NCBI GenBank assembly: GCA_002162695.1
Contig: MAAM01000005.1
Span: 186,001-250,000 of the forward strand
Direction: 5' to 3'
Length of the DNA stretch: 64,000 bases
DNA from: Cycloclasticus sp. 46_120_T64
GTDB lineage: Bacteria > Pseudomonadota > Gammaproteobacteria > Methylococcales > Cycloclasticaceae
A program made the translations under genes and the position numbers. Every line of letters starts with the position of its first letter. Position 1 is the first letter of the stretch. Positions 35,628-45,186 of the stretch are shown one piece after another. The notes beneath the pieces are model-generated. The model was not told the DNA's origin. It saw nothing but the letters and a program-made list of their open reading frames with translations, and made no database searches.

Positions 35628-36995
35628 ATGACCCAAGCCCTCGCATTAATTGTTGATGATGAACCCGATATTTTAGAACTATTAGGCATTACCCTGTCAC
35701 GTATGGGTATCGCTAGTCAGTCAGCCGCCGACCTAAGCCAAGCTAAACAGTTACTCAAACAACACCAATTCGACATCTGCCTCACTGACTTACAACTACC
35801 CGATGGCAACGGACTTGAGCTTGTCGAACACATCCAGAAACACAATCCCAACCTTCCGACCGCCGTCATCACCGCCTTCGGTAGCATGGATATTGCGATC
35901 AAAGCATTAAAACTAGGGGCATTTGACTTTGTATCCAAGCCGGTCAACCTAAAAAGCCTAAAAAGCCTCGTTAGCTCCGCCATTAAAATAAATGACACAC
36001 GATCTCCGGTAGACAGACGTAGCAGAGAGCAATTATTAGGCGACTCCGTTGCCATGGCCAAGGTGCGTTCAAAAATAGCCAAACTAGCTCGCAGCCAAGC
36101 GCCCATCTACATCAGCGGTGAATCCGGCACCGGCAAGGAACTGGTGGCGAAACTCATTCACCAAAAAGGCCCACGCGCACAGAAACCTTTTGTCGCCATC
36201 AACTGCGGGGCCATTCCACAAGATTTGGTCGAAAGCGAACTATTTGGCCATAAAAAAGGCAGCTTTACCGGTGCTATCAACGACAAAGCTGGTTTATTCC
36301 AAAGCGCCGACGGCGGCACCTTGTTTTTTGATGAAATAGCCGACTTACCCTTGCACATGCAAGTAAAACTACTGCGCGCCATTCAGGAGAAATCCATACG
36401 CCCGATAGGTGGCGACAAAGAAATCCCCGTGGACGTAAGAATCCTCAGCGCCACCCATAAAGACCTCGGCAAACTGGTCGAGCTCGGAACATTTCGCCAA
36501 GATTTATACTATCGCATCAATGTGATTGAACTGGCGCTACCCTCACTGTCTGAGCGCAGAGAAGATATAAATCAACTGGCCAGCCATATACTTAGCAAAC
36601 TAGGCCAGGAACAACATTGCTCCATCAACATCGATGACAATGCACTCAAATTACTCGAACAATACCCCTTCCCCGGTAATGTGCGTGAGCTCGAAAACAT
36701 ACTCGAACGCGCCTTCACTCTCTGTGACGGCGACTGCATCAAAGCAGATGATTTACAACTACGCGACATACCTTTCAGTAACGAAGACGAAAGCAAAGTA
36801 GCCGTAACCCCTCAAAAACCAAACATACAAGATACGGAAGCACCACTGGAAGACTATCTAGGCTCATTAGAAAAAGAAGCCATCAGTAAAGCTCTGGAAA
36901 AAAATCGTTGGAATAAAACAGCCACTGCCAAAGAACTGGGCATCACCTTTAGGGCGTTACGCTATCGGTTAAAAAAATTAGGCTTAGATGATTGA
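35628..36995 (+). CDS. pilR: Sigma-54-dependent response regulator PilR
   Basis: NtrC-family activator: receiver domain (DDEPD acidic pocket, phospho-Asp in CLTDLQLPDG), AAA+ domain with Walker A GESGTGKE, the sigma-54 contact loop GSFTGA, FFDEIADLPL and arginine fingers, then a Fis-type HTH (NRWNKTATAKELGITFRALRYRLKK). 455 residues, normal. It should activate the sigma-54 promoter in front of pilA just downstream. Confidence 0.96.
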   Translation: MTQALALIVDDEPDILELLGITLSRMGIASQSAADLSQAKQLLKQHQFDICLTDLQLPDGNGLELVEHIQKHNPNLPTAVITAFGSMDIAIKALKLGAFDFVSKPVNLKSLKSLVSSAIKINDTRSPVDRRSREQLLGDSVAMAKVRSKIAKLARSQAPIYISGESGTGKELVAKLIHQKGPRAQKPFVAINCGAIPQDLVESELFGHKKGSFTGAINDKAGLFQSADGGTLFFDEIADLPLHMQVKLLRAIQEKSIRPIGGDKEIPVDVRILSATHKDLGKLVELGTFRQDLYYRINVIELALPSLSERREDINQLASHILSKLGQEQHCSINIDDNALKLLEQYPFPGNVRELENILERAFTLCDGDCIKADDLQLRDIPFSNEDESKVAVTPQKPNIQDTEAPLEDYLGSLEKEAISKALEKNRWNKTATAKELGITFRALRYRLKKLGLDD

Positions 36996-37026
36996 CATAA
37001 AGTGACGCTCAGCGTCACTTTATGTC
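36994..37026. other. Perfect 15-bp inverted repeat at the end of pilR
   Basis: GACATAAAGTGACGC and its exact complement are separated by TCA, giving a 15-bp hairpin that begins inside the pilR stop codon. No T-run follows, so it could be a transcript-stabilising or rho-independent-like stop, or a protein site. Confidence 0.6.
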
Positions 37027-37115
37027 CCATTACGCATTTTCAACGCCCAACAGAAACAACAACGCAGTACTAGCAAAGCCTTTAGCTCCAAGTATTACAG
37101 ACAATAAAGCACTGA

Positions 37116-37130
37116 TGGCACACTCTGTGC
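37116..37130 (+). promoter_or_regulatory. Sigma-54 promoter of pilA
   Basis: TGGCACACTCTGTGC has the -24 GG and -12 GC with the exact spacing of the RpoN consensus (TGGCAC-N5-TTGC, one mismatch), 51 nt before the pilin start and next to pilR. Confidence 0.85.
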
Positions 37131-37181
37131 TTTATCTAATCACGAAATAAAGAATTTTATTAATCACCAAAGGATACCAAC

Positions 37182-37634
37182 ATGAAAAACTTACAAACAA
37201 TGAAACATAACGTTCAAAAGGGCTTCACCCTGATTGAATTAATGATCGTAGTCGCGATTATCGGTATTTTGGCTGCGTTGGCTATTCCGGCTTATTCCGA
37301 TTACACAATTAAAGCCAAAGTATCTGAAGCAGCCTCTATTACTGGCGCAATGAAAGCAGCCGTAGAAATCTACTGGAGTGAGAACGAAGCTCTCGCATCT
37401 GGAACAGCTGGCGCAGCTGATGGTTACACAACCCTAGGCGTTTCATCTGATTTTGCAGGAAAATACGCACAATCAGTTAAACTAAGTACGGGCGGTGTTA
37501 TCACAATCATCATTACAAACATCAATTCTAACATCAATGGCGATAACGTAACTTACACACCTGATACAGGCCAATCAAACATCATCTGGAGTGTCGGCGG
37601 AACTGTTGATGCAAAATATCGCCCTAAAACATAA
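37182..37634 (+). CDS. pilA: Type IV major pilin (PilA type), cysteine-free
   Basis: The 14-residue leader ends QKG, followed by [20 protein letters not shown] with Glu5, the type IVa prepilin cleavage/methylation site and hydrophobic helix. The start has AAGGA 7 nt upstream. Total 150 residues. The C-terminal part ends [15 protein letters not shown]; relatives usually have W-x-C and a Cys at or near the end of KYRP-type tails, closing the disulfide D-loop. Here no Cys occurs anywhere in the protein, so the D-region must be stabilised in another way. It is expected to be under PilSR/sigma-54 control. Confidence 0.95.
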   Translation: MKNLQTMKHNVQKGFTLIELMIVVAIIGILAALAIPAYSDYTIKAKVSEAASITGAMKAAVEIYWSENEALASGTAGAADGYTTLGVSSDFAGKYAQSVKLSTGGVITIIITNINSNINGDNVTYTPDTGQSNIIWSVGGTVDAKYRPKT

Positions 37635-37653
37635 TATCTAAAATTAGATACCG

Positions 37654-37684
37654 AAATAAGCGGCTTTATAGCCGCTTATTTTTT
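37654..37684 (+). terminator. Intrinsic terminator after pilA
   Basis: An 11-bp stem AATAAGCGGCT/AGCCGCTTATT (37655-37665, 37670-37680) with loop TTAT and a following T-run, 20 bp after the pilA stop. Confidence 0.9.
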
Positions 37685-37694
37685 GCCTAAAACT

Positions 37695-39656
37695 ATGCAA
37701 ACAAAACTAAAGCACCTAGCGTTCACCCTCTGCTTAATTAGCATCACCTTTATAGCTTACATGCCAGGCATTAGTGGCCCATTTTTATTCGATGATATAA
37801 CAAGCATTACGACCAACTCAAAACTACAAATCAACAAATTAAGCTATCAAGAGCTCTCCAACGCCACGCTTTCAGGCTACGCAGGCCCTCTAAAACGCCC
37901 CGTTGCTATGCTAAGCTTTGCACTCAATTACTATTTTTCAGCCGGCTACATTACAGCTAACTTCAAGATAACCAACATTGTTATTCACTGTATAAACGCT
38001 ATATTAGTTTACCTTTTGAGCCTCCAGCTCTTCAAACGCAATTCGATCATTAACCGCAACTCCAGCAAGCTTAGCAGCGTTTTTGGACTTGCCGCAGCGG
38101 CTAGTTTACTTTGGGCCCTACACCCTATTAACTTAACTAGCGTCCTATATATAGTTCAACGCATGACCTCGCTAAGCACACTATTTAGTCTTGGCTCTAT
38201 TATTCTTTATTTAGCAGCGCGTAACCATTGGTTACAAAAAAAAACCACTTGGCCCGCCGCTAGCTTAGTTCTGACTAGCTTGTGCTCCCTAGCTTTAGCT
38301 CTATTTAGCAAAGAAAACGCCATCCTTATCCCTCTGATAATTATATTAATTGAGCTAACCCTATATTCAGACAGCAAACCCTGGAGCTTACTCAAAACAT
38401 CATCAAAACCTCAACAACTTATCATTTGGAGCATTATCGCTGTATTTTCCATCTTGAGCCTATTAGCCTCTATTAATTACGCAGAAGGCGGCTTCAATAG
38501 TCGCCCCTTTTCCATGCTGGAACGCCTACTTACGGAGTCACGCGTTCTCTGCCTATACCTTTCCTTAATTTTAATTCCTCGCATCAACGGCTTTGGGCTA
38601 TTTCATGACGACATTGCACTTTCAAGCTCCTTATTCAGCCCTTGGACGACCCTTAGCTCCACTGCATTTATTTTGGCTCTGCTAGCAATCGCCTTTTATT
38701 ACCACAAAAAAAACCCACTCTTTTCTCTGGGTATTGGTTGGTTTTTTATTGGTCATTTACTAGAATCAACCATATTCCCTTTAGAAATAGCACACGAACA
38801 TCGAAATAACCTACCCTCTATTGGCATTCTCTTAGCCGCGCTTTCTTTACTACCAGCGATTACCGAGATCAACAAAAAAAAGCTCACACTAGCTGTTATT
38901 TTTATTGCTGTTATTTTTGGTAGCACTACATTTCTACGATCATCTCAATGGAAAAGCGCCTACTCCCAAGCCTTACATGAAGTGGTTCATCACCCAGAAT
39001 CTTCAGCCGCTCAAGTCGTTTTCTCGAATGTTGCACACAAAACAGGGCATATTAAAGCAGCAACTACCGCTATAAAAAAAGCTATACTTTTAGACCCCAA
39101 TGAAATAGCACTCTACATGTATTACCAGCATATTCTTGCATCAACTAACCAAACAATTAACGCATCAATCCAGGAAAAAACACTCCAAATCATAAAAGAC
39201 CACAGAGCAACCCCTTCTGCTCAACTCGCACTTAGCCAGCTTTCAAACTGCCTATCATTTGACTCTTGTGCGCCTTTACGCAAGAACTACCTTGCATGGA
39301 CCAATGCGCTGATTAAGAAAAAACCAAATATGGGGTACTATTATTTGTTTAAAGGTAAAGCTCACCTAGCACTTGGTGATGAAATAAAAGCACTCAACGT
39401 TTTTCAAAATGCTTTCGATATGGACAATCGGTTTTTGCACCCATTATTTGAAATGGCTGATATTTTAATTAAGCAAGCCGATGTTGAAAACTCAGCCAGA
39501 ATCATTAACTGGCTAAAAGAAGCAAACAAAAAAGCTCCTATCTCACGCGACAAAGAAATAACTCAACTACAAGAAAACTATGCATTAATGCTTAACCAGC
39601 TGTATAACAAAGAAACTAATGACTCTCAGCTACACCCAACCCCCCAACCCCCCTAA
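37695..39656 (+). CDS. Polytopic membrane protein with C-terminal TPRs; candidate pilin glycosyltransferase
   Basis: About 653 residues. The N-terminal ~420 contain roughly ten membrane helices; an early FDDITSI segment (acidic pair after helix 1) and LHPINLTSVLYIVQRMTSL resemble GT-C-fold transferases such as the TMTC-like/PMT-type proteins with TPR tails. The C-terminal ~230 are helical TPR-like repeats (YYLFKGKAHLALGDEIKALNVFQNAF, near residue 555). The ATG at 37695 is used; the frame's earlier TTG lies in the pilA terminator. It follows pilA on the same strand, the usual place of pilin glycosyltransferases (TfpO, TfpW types), hence the suggestion. Direct evidence for glycosylation is lacking. 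AT-richer than its neighbours. Confidence 0.6.
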   Translation: MQTKLKHLAFTLCLISITFIAYMPGISGPFLFDDITSITTNSKLQINKLSYQELSNATLSGYAGPLKRPVAMLSFALNYYFSAGYITANFKITNIVIHCINAILVYLLSLQLFKRNSIINRNSSKLSSVFGLAAAASLLWALHPINLTSVLYIVQRMTSLSTLFSLGSIILYLAARNHWLQKKTTWPAASLVLTSLCSLALALFSKENAILIPLIIILIELTLYSDSKPWSLLKTSSKPQQLIIWSIIAVFSILSLLASINYAEGGFNSRPFSMLERLLTESRVLCLYLSLILIPRINGFGLFHDDIALSSSLFSPWTTLSSTAFILALLAIAFYYHKKNPLFSLGIGWFFIGHLLESTIFPLEIAHEHRNNLPSIGILLAALSLLPAITEINKKKLTLAVIFIAVIFGSTTFLRSSQWKSAYSQALHEVVHHPESSAAQVVFSNVAHKTGHIKAATTAIKKAILLDPNEIALYMYYQHILASTNQTINASIQEKTLQIIKDHRATPSAQLALSQLSNCLSFDSCAPLRKNYLAWTNALIKKKPNMGYYYLFKGKAHLALGDEIKALNVFQNAFDMDNRFLHPLFEMADILIKQADVENSARIINWLKEANKKAPISRDKEITQLQENYALMLNQLYNKETNDSQLHPTPQPP

Positions 39657-39738
39657 TGTAAGCTTAAGATGGAAACTAGGGAAAATAAAAACGCTAAGTT
39701 ATAGTCAAGTCTTACGTTAACACTCTATCCATTAAACA

Positions 39739-39840
39739 AGCCCCCTTTATCGCGCTTAGGAGTCTATTTATTCTCGGCTGCACCCGAACTCACTACGTCC
39801 AAACAGTGCGGCCACCAACCCGAAAATAATCAAGGGGGCT
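39739..39840. repeat. Nested foldback element in the gap after the TPR membrane gene
   Basis: Three pairs of inverted arms are nested: AGCCCCCTT/AAGGGGGCT (39739-39747, 39832-39840, perfect), TTATTCTCGG/CCGAAAATAA (39768-39777, 39820-39829, one mismatch) and GGCTGCAC/GTGCGGCC (39776-39783, 39806-39813, one G-U). This gives a ~100-nt stem-loop without an ORF. It could be a small RNA, a MITE-like foldback or a remnant mobile-element end. The rest of the 265-bp gap 39657-39921 shows only the REP-like motif. Confidence 0.5.
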
Positions 39841-39883
39841 AAGTTCACGGGCGCGGTGTTTTTTTTGTCGGTTACGGGTGGAA

Positions 39884-39896
39884 GGCACGAAGCCCA
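39884..39896. repeat. Second copy of a REP-like 13-mer
   Basis: GGCACGAAGCCCA is identical to 30023-30035; here it is followed by ACAACCTGGGTT, giving a short imperfect palindrome. It is likely a scattered genomic repeat. Confidence 0.45.
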
Positions 39897-39921
39897 ACAA
39901 CCTGGGTTCTAAAAATAATCC

Positions 39922-41019
39922 CTAGAAAAGCGACAACATACTCTCTAACGACTTCTTAGCCATCACCTTATCATCTTCATCCACTTGAATTTGATTCACC
40001 ACATGGCCATCAACTAGGTTTTCCAGTACCCACGCCAAGTGCTGCGGGTCGGTCCTGAACATGGTGGAGCACATCGCGACGGTCGGTGACATAAACTGTA
40101 CGGTTTTATTATGATCCCGAACTTCTTCTTGTAGCCTGTTAACCAAGTTAAGCTCGGTCGCTATTAACCAAGTGGTATTAGGCAAACCATCACGCACGGT
40201 TTTAAGGATCATTTCGGTTGAACCGACATAATCGGCCTTTTCACACACCTCAAAACTCGCTTCAGGGTGAGCCACGATGATCGCATTGGGATTTTTCTTT
40301 TTGAAGTCGTCAATTTGATTTGGCTTAAACATTTGATGCACAGAACAAAAGCCTTTCCAAAGAATCATTTTGGCGCTTTTAATTTGTTCTTTTGTCAAAC
40401 CGCCCATCGGCTGCATAAAATCCCAAACAACCATTTCATCTAGCGGTATATCCATCCGATAACCGGTATTGCGCCCTAGGTGCTCATCAGGAAAGAAAAG
40501 TATTTTTTCACGCTTTTCAAAACACCACTCCAAGACTTGTTTCGCATTGGATGAGGTGCAAACAATACCCTCATGCTTGCCACAAAAAGCCTTTAAGTCA
40601 GCGGCTGAATTTATATAAGTAACCGGCGTTACTTGCTCATCGGCATTGATCACCGTATTGAGTTCTTTCCAGCTACGCTCTACATTCGCGCGATTAGCCA
40701 TATCGGCCATTGAGCAGCCCGCAGCCAAATCGGGCAGTATGGTAATTTGCTCTGGACGAGATAAAATATCGGACACTTCGGCCATAAAGTGCACCCCACA
40801 AAACACGATAAACTCGGCTTTTGAATGCGCAGCATGGTGCGATAGCTTTAAGGAATCACCGCTATAATCCGCGTGTTTGAACACTTCATTACGCTGGTAA
40901 TGATGACCTAAAATGGCGCAGCGATCGCCTAATTTTTCCTTCGCGGCAATAATTCGTTGATCGCATTCTTCGTCGGATAATAATGAGTAATCCTGTATCG
41001 CACGTATGCTAGTAGACAT
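39922..41019 (-). CDS. nadA: Quinolinate synthase
   Basis: NadA condenses iminoaspartate with dihydroxyacetone phosphate to quinolinate using an [4Fe-4S] cluster. The 365 residues show ILGHHYQRNEV, DYSGDSLKLS, FCGVHFMAE, LPDLAAGCSMAD and PHAEASFE-type HPEAS; likely cluster cysteines are in AAGCSMAD, KGFCSVH and VAMCSTMF. Nine bp after aspS on the same strand, so probably cotranscribed. Confidence 0.95.
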   Translation of the reverse strand: MSTSIRAIQDYSLLSDEECDQRIIAAKEKLGDRCAILGHHYQRNEVFKHADYSGDSLKLSHHAAHSKAEFIVFCGVHFMAEVSDILSRPEQITILPDLAAGCSMADMANRANVERSWKELNTVINADEQVTPVTYINSAADLKAFCGKHEGIVCTSSNAKQVLEWCFEKREKILFFPDEHLGRNTGYRMDIPLDEMVVWDFMQPMGGLTKEQIKSAKMILWKGFCSVHQMFKPNQIDDFKKKNPNAIIVAHPEASFEVCEKADYVGSTEMILKTVRDGLPNTTWLIATELNLVNRLQEEVRDHNKTVQFMSPTVAMCSTMFRTDPQHLAWVLENLVDGHVVNQIQVDEDDKVMAKKSLESMLSLF

Positions 41020-41027
41020 AATATTCC

Positions 41028-42815
41028 TTATTCTGACTCGGCTACAGGAGGCTTTCTTAAACGAATACCTAGCTCTTTTAGCTGTGCATCACTCACCACA
41101 GCAGGTGCAGAAGTTAATGGGCAGGCAGCTGTTTGAGTTTTTGGGAACGCCATCACGTCACGAATAGTGGAGGCACCGGCCATCAGCATCACTAAACGAT
41201 CCAAACCGAAAGCCATACCACCATGTGGAGGACAACCATACTTTAACGCGTCTAATAAGAAACCAAACTTTTCTTGTGATTCGTCGCTGTCCATACCCAA
41301 CAAATCGAACACCACTTGCTGCATATCAGTTTTATGAATACGAATTGAACCGCCACCGACTTCGGTGCCATTTAGCACTAAATCGTACGCTCTCGACAAA
41401 GCTTTCCCTGTATTGGCTTTTAGCTCATCGGCGCTGCATGATGGCGCTGTAAACGGGTGATGAATGGCAGTAAAGCGGTTTGATTTTTCATCCCAATCGA
41501 ACATCGGGAAGTCGATGACCCAAACAGGTTTCCAGTCACCTTCTAACAGACCTTGGTCTTTACCAATTTTGTCGCGTAACGCACCAATTGATTCATTAAC
41601 AACTTTTTCTTTATCCGCCCCAAAGAATACGATATCGCCTGTTTGCGCACCCGTACGCTGCAAGATGCTTTCTACGACGTCATCTGGGAGGAATTTAAGA
41701 ATCGGTGATTGCAAACCTTCAGCGCCCGCCGCACGATCATTGACCTTAATATATGCCAACCCCTTAGCGCCATAGATGCTAACAAACTTGGTGTAGCCAT
41801 CAATATCTTTACGGCTTAATTTACCCGCGCCCGGTACACGTAGCGCTGCTACACGACCATCTTCGTCGTTTGCAGGGCCAGAGAACACTTTAAATTCAAC
41901 GCCAGCCATTAAGTCGCCCACATCGGTTAATACCAATGGATTACGTAAATCGGGTCTATCCGTTCCATACAAGTCCATCGCTTCTGCGTAGGTCATTTGC
42001 GGGAACTGCTCAGGTAATTGAACGTCAATCACCTCATTAAACAAACGGCGAATCATCCCTTCCATCAGACCCATAATATCTGACTCGTCCATAAAGGAGG
42101 TTTCAATATCCAACTGGGTGAATTCAGGTTGACGATCGGCACGTAAATCTTCATCACGGAAACAACGCACAACTTGGTAGTAACGATCCATACCGGCAAT
42201 CATCAACAACTGCTTAAACAATTGTGGCGACTGGGGCAAAGCAAAGAAGCTATTTTCATGGGTACGACTAGGCACCAAATAATCACGCGCGCCTTCTGGC
42301 GTCGCCTTGGTTAAAAACGGTGTTTCAATTTCGTAGAAATTTTCATCTTCCAAGAAACGACGCAAATTCAGCGTCACATCACGGCGAAGGCGAATTTTCT
42401 CTAACATTTCAGGGCGGCGTAAATCGATATAACGGTAACGTAAACGCGTTTCTTCGTTCACTTCAATATCGCCATCAACCTGAATCGGCGTAGTTTCTGA
42501 GCTGTTAAGTACTTCTAATTCCAGCCCTAACAATTCAACCTTACCCGTTTTCATTTTGGGGTTAACCGTACCCTCAGGGCGAGGACGTACACGGCCCTTA
42601 AGTTTTAATACGTATTCACCACGCACACTTTCGGCAATCGCGAATGATTCTGCTCGATCAGGATCGAATACCACTTGCACAATACCTTCACGATCACGTA
42701 AATCAATAAAAATAACGCCGCCATGATCACGTCGTCTATGTACCCAGCCGCAAATTTCAACTTCTGTTCCTAAATGGCTTTCGTTTATATCGCCACAATA
42801 ATGACTACGCATCAT
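41028..42815 (-). CDS. aspS: Aspartyl-tRNA synthetase
   Basis: Class II synthetase: N-terminal OB-fold anticodon-binding domain ([19 protein letters not shown]), motif 2 [18 protein letters not shown] near residue 216, bacterial-type GAD insertion (about 290-420), and motif 3 [11 protein letters not shown] near 538. 595 residues, normal for bacterial AspRS. The first ATG has AGGA 9 nt upstream. It follows fmdB. The presence or absence of a Gln/Asn amidotransferase route is not visible here. Confidence 0.98.
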   Translation of the reverse strand: MMRSHYCGDINESHLGTEVEICGWVHRRRDHGGVIFIDLRDREGIVQVVFDPDRAESFAIAESVRGEYVLKLKGRVRPRPEGTVNPKMKTGKVELLGLELEVLNSSETTPIQVDGDIEVNEETRLRYRYIDLRRPEMLEKIRLRRDVTLNLRRFLEDENFYEIETPFLTKATPEGARDYLVPSRTHENSFFALPQSPQLFKQLLMIAGMDRYYQVVRCFRDEDLRADRQPEFTQLDIETSFMDESDIMGLMEGMIRRLFNEVIDVQLPEQFPQMTYAEAMDLYGTDRPDLRNPLVLTDVGDLMAGVEFKVFSGPANDEDGRVAALRVPGAGKLSRKDIDGYTKFVSIYGAKGLAYIKVNDRAAGAEGLQSPILKFLPDDVVESILQRTGAQTGDIVFFGADKEKVVNESIGALRDKIGKDQGLLEGDWKPVWVIDFPMFDWDEKSNRFTAIHHPFTAPSCSADELKANTGKALSRAYDLVLNGTEVGGGSIRIHKTDMQQVVFDLLGMDSDESQEKFGFLLDALKYGCPPHGGMAFGLDRLVMLMAGASTIRDVMAFPKTQTAACPLTSAPAVVSDAQLKELGIRLRKPPVAESE

Positions 42816-42872
42816 GATTTAATTCCTTACTCTAAAATGTTTGTTTTTTCGCTTGCTACAATACAGGCGTGA

Positions 42873-43109
42873 TTATGTCTTATCGCCCGTTTTGCTCGAC
42901 GAACCTTCGGCTATATTCTTCTTATTGCCACTTTTAAAATCGGTTTCATACCAGCCGTTACCCTTTAAGCGGAAACCAGCGGCAGAGATTTTTTTGATTA
43001 ACGTGTCCTTGCCGCACTCTGGGCAAGTCGTTAAAGGTGCATCGCTGATTTTCCTCAGCGCTTCACAGCAATGCTCACAGGCATCACATTGATATTCATA
43101 AATAGGCAT
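42873..43109 (-). CDS. FmdB-family zinc ribbon protein
   Basis: The 78-residue protein starts MPIYEYQCDACEHCCEALRK and has CPECGKDTLIKKIS, i.e. two C-x2-C knuckles that should bind one Zn2+; a basic, disordered tail follows. The ATG at 43109 matches the family start, whereas a longer frame to 43208 adds unlikely residues. FmdB genes often precede aspS in gammaproteobacteria. Function is unknown (putative regulatory protein). Confidence 0.92.
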   Translation of the reverse strand: MPIYEYQCDACEHCCEALRKISDAPLTTCPECGKDTLIKKISAAGFRLKGNGWYETDFKSGNKKNIAEGSSSKTGDKT

Positions 43110-43251
43110 ACGTGTCTCACTTAAAATACTAAGCACGCAACTATTTAATAGACTTGCGCGCCAAAGAACTGGGTATTTTCGGTGATTTACACCGTCTATG
43201 GCAAGCAAAGTATGTAAAATAAGCGCAATTTTAATTCAATCCCACATCGTT

Positions 43252-44283
43252 ATGAGCAAAAAAATCAGCATTATCAAACCCGATGATTGGCATTTACACC
43301 TACGTGATGGGGACGCACTCAACACCACCGTAGCCTTTAGCGCCAAACAGTTTCAACGCGCTATCGTCATGCCAAACCTAGCACAAGCGATCGTTAACAC
43401 CGAGTTAGCCCTGCAATACCGGCAGCGTATTATCAACGCTCGCCCCGAGGGAAATAATTTTCAGCCATTGATGACTATTTACCTCACCGACAATACCCGT
43501 GTTGAGGATATCCGCAGCGCTTGCGACAACGAGTTTATTTTTGCGGCCAAGTTATACCCTGCCGGCGCAACCACCAACTCATCAAACGGGGTGACCGACA
43601 TCAGCCAACTCAGCGCCGTATTAGAAGCGATGCAAGCCGGCAAACTCCCCTTACTGGTACACGCTGAGGTGACCGAACAGGAGGTTGATATTTTTGATCG
43701 TGAGGAAGTGTTCATCGACCGCTACCTAAACGAGATCCGCCAACAATTCCCTGAGCTGCGTATCGTGCTGGAACACGCCACCACCAAACAAGCCATCGAC
43801 TTCGTTGAGGCGAATGACAATACCGGCGCCACCCTAACTCCGCAGCACTTATTATATAACCGCAACGACCTGCTGGCGGGTGGCATTCGCCCACACAACT
43901 ACTGCCTGCCCATTCTCAAACGTGAAGAACACCGCCAAGCTTTACTAAAGGCGGCCACCAGCGGCAGCCCAAAGTTCTTCCTCGGCACCGATAGCGCCCC
44001 TCACGCGATTAACGCAAAAGAAGCCAATTGCGGTTGCGCTGGCTGTTTTAGCGCTCATGCCGCCATCGAACTATATTGTGAAATTTTCGAGCAAGCAGGT
44101 GCACTCAACAAGTTTGAGGCTTTTAGTAGCTTTTATGGTGCTGACTTTTATGGTCTCGAAAGAAACACCGACGTCATCACCCTAGTCAAAGAAGAATGGT
44201 CGGCCCCAGAAAGCTACCCATTTGCCGATCAGGCCATACGCCCGTTCAGACAAGACACCCCATTACAGTGGAAAATAATATAA
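43252..44283 (+). CDS. pyrC: Dihydroorotase (class II, PyrC)
   Basis: PyrC cyclises carbamoyl-aspartate to dihydroorotate in pyrimidine synthesis. DDWHLHLRDG supplies two Zn ligands, AKLYPAGATTNS the carboxylated Lys, LVHAEVTEQ and LEHATTKQ two more His ligands, and GTDSAPHA the catalytic Asp. 343 residues from the ATG at 43252, which matches the E. coli type; no strong ribosome site is seen. Single gene, convergent with mlaA. Confidence 0.96.
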   Translation: MSKKISIIKPDDWHLHLRDGDALNTTVAFSAKQFQRAIVMPNLAQAIVNTELALQYRQRIINARPEGNNFQPLMTIYLTDNTRVEDIRSACDNEFIFAAKLYPAGATTNSSNGVTDISQLSAVLEAMQAGKLPLLVHAEVTEQEVDIFDREEVFIDRYLNEIRQQFPELRIVLEHATTKQAIDFVEANDNTGATLTPQHLLYNRNDLLAGGIRPHNYCLPILKREEHRQALLKAATSGSPKFFLGTDSAPHAINAKEANCGCAGCFSAHAAIELYCEIFEQAGALNKFEAFSSFYGADFYGLERNTDVITLVKEEWSAPESYPFADQAIRPFRQDTPLQWKII

Positions 44284-44311
44284 GCAACAACCCTGCAAAA
44301 CTAGCACATAC

Positions 44312-44339
44312 AAAAAAGCCCCAATTAAGGGGCTTTTTT
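44312..44339. terminator. Bidirectional terminator between pyrC and mlaA
   Basis: Stem GCCCC/GGGGC extended by six A and six T (44312-44322, 44329-44339) with a 6-nt loop, between convergent genes. Confidence 0.9.
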
Positions 44340-44347
44340 ATTAACCG

Positions 44348-45088
44348 TTATTCGTCATCTTCATCGAAAAACTCGTCCTCGTCCATCGGCGGGTTACCAT
44401 CAAAAACCAAGTACTCTCGGCGTTGAAAGTAACCACTGCGTAAGAACTCATACGGATCGAGTGATGCCTGATCCAGAATTCGCTTAGAACTGATCAAATC
44501 AGCACGCAGATCGACCCCTTCTAGCACGATCGCCGACCACATAACATCAGAGTCATTAATTTGCGCAACGGGATCAACAAACGAGTCAGCAAACAAACCC
44601 AAAGTATCACGTAGCGTACTCGGCCCTAACAGCGGTAAGACCACATATGGCCCCGTACCGACACCATACACCCCTAGCGTTTGACCAAAGTCTTCATGAT
44701 GCTTGGGCATCCCCATATCCGTTGCTACATCCATAAAACCCAGCACACCAATCGTTGAATTAACGACCACACGCCCTAGATCGGAAAGCGCCTGATTAAA
44801 CTTCAACTGCAATACATCATTAACAACGACGACCACATCGTCGATATTACTGAAAAAATTTGTCACCCCAGTATCAACCACATCAGGAGTAACCGCTTGA
44901 TAACCTTTTGCAACCGGTTCTAATACATACTCATCGGCTTTTTCGTTAAACAAATAAACCCCGCGATTAACCGATTCAAACGGGTCATTTTCTTGCTGAG
45001 AGCTTAGTGACGCACAACCAGACAGCGTCGCAGCCGTCGCAATCGCCATACACACCAAGCCTTTTTTGATACCAACAACTAATTCCAT
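44348..45088 (-). CDS. mlaA: Outer membrane lipoprotein MlaA (VacJ)
   Basis: MlaA extracts mislocalised phospholipids from the outer leaflet. The signal peptide ends in lipobox LSGC. The family region NDPFESVNRGVYLFNEKADEYVLEP follows (long; given by its ends NDPFESVNR and YVLEP), then GPYVVLPLLGPSTLRD. The extreme C-terminus is acidic (DEDEFFDEDDE). The ATG at 45088 has GGAG 9 nt upstream. The MlaBCDEF genes are not in the window. Confidence 0.95.
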   Translation of the reverse strand: MELVVGIKKGLVCMAIATAATLSGCASLSSQQENDPFESVNRGVYLFNEKADEYVLEPVAKGYQAVTPDVVDTGVTNFFSNIDDVVVVVNDVLQLKFNQALSDLGRVVVNSTIGVLGFMDVATDMGMPKHHEDFGQTLGVYGVGTGPYVVLPLLGPSTLRDTLGLFADSFVDPVAQINDSDVMWSAIVLEGVDLRADLISSKRILDQASLDPYEFLRSGYFQRREYLVFDGNPPMDEDEFFDEDDE

Positions 45089-45186
45089 CGAGCTTATCTC
45101 CAAATAATTTAAGGCAACTTTATCAAGCCGTCTGCTGATCGTTGATTTATTATAGCCGAATAACTTTCAAACCATCACAAAATCAA

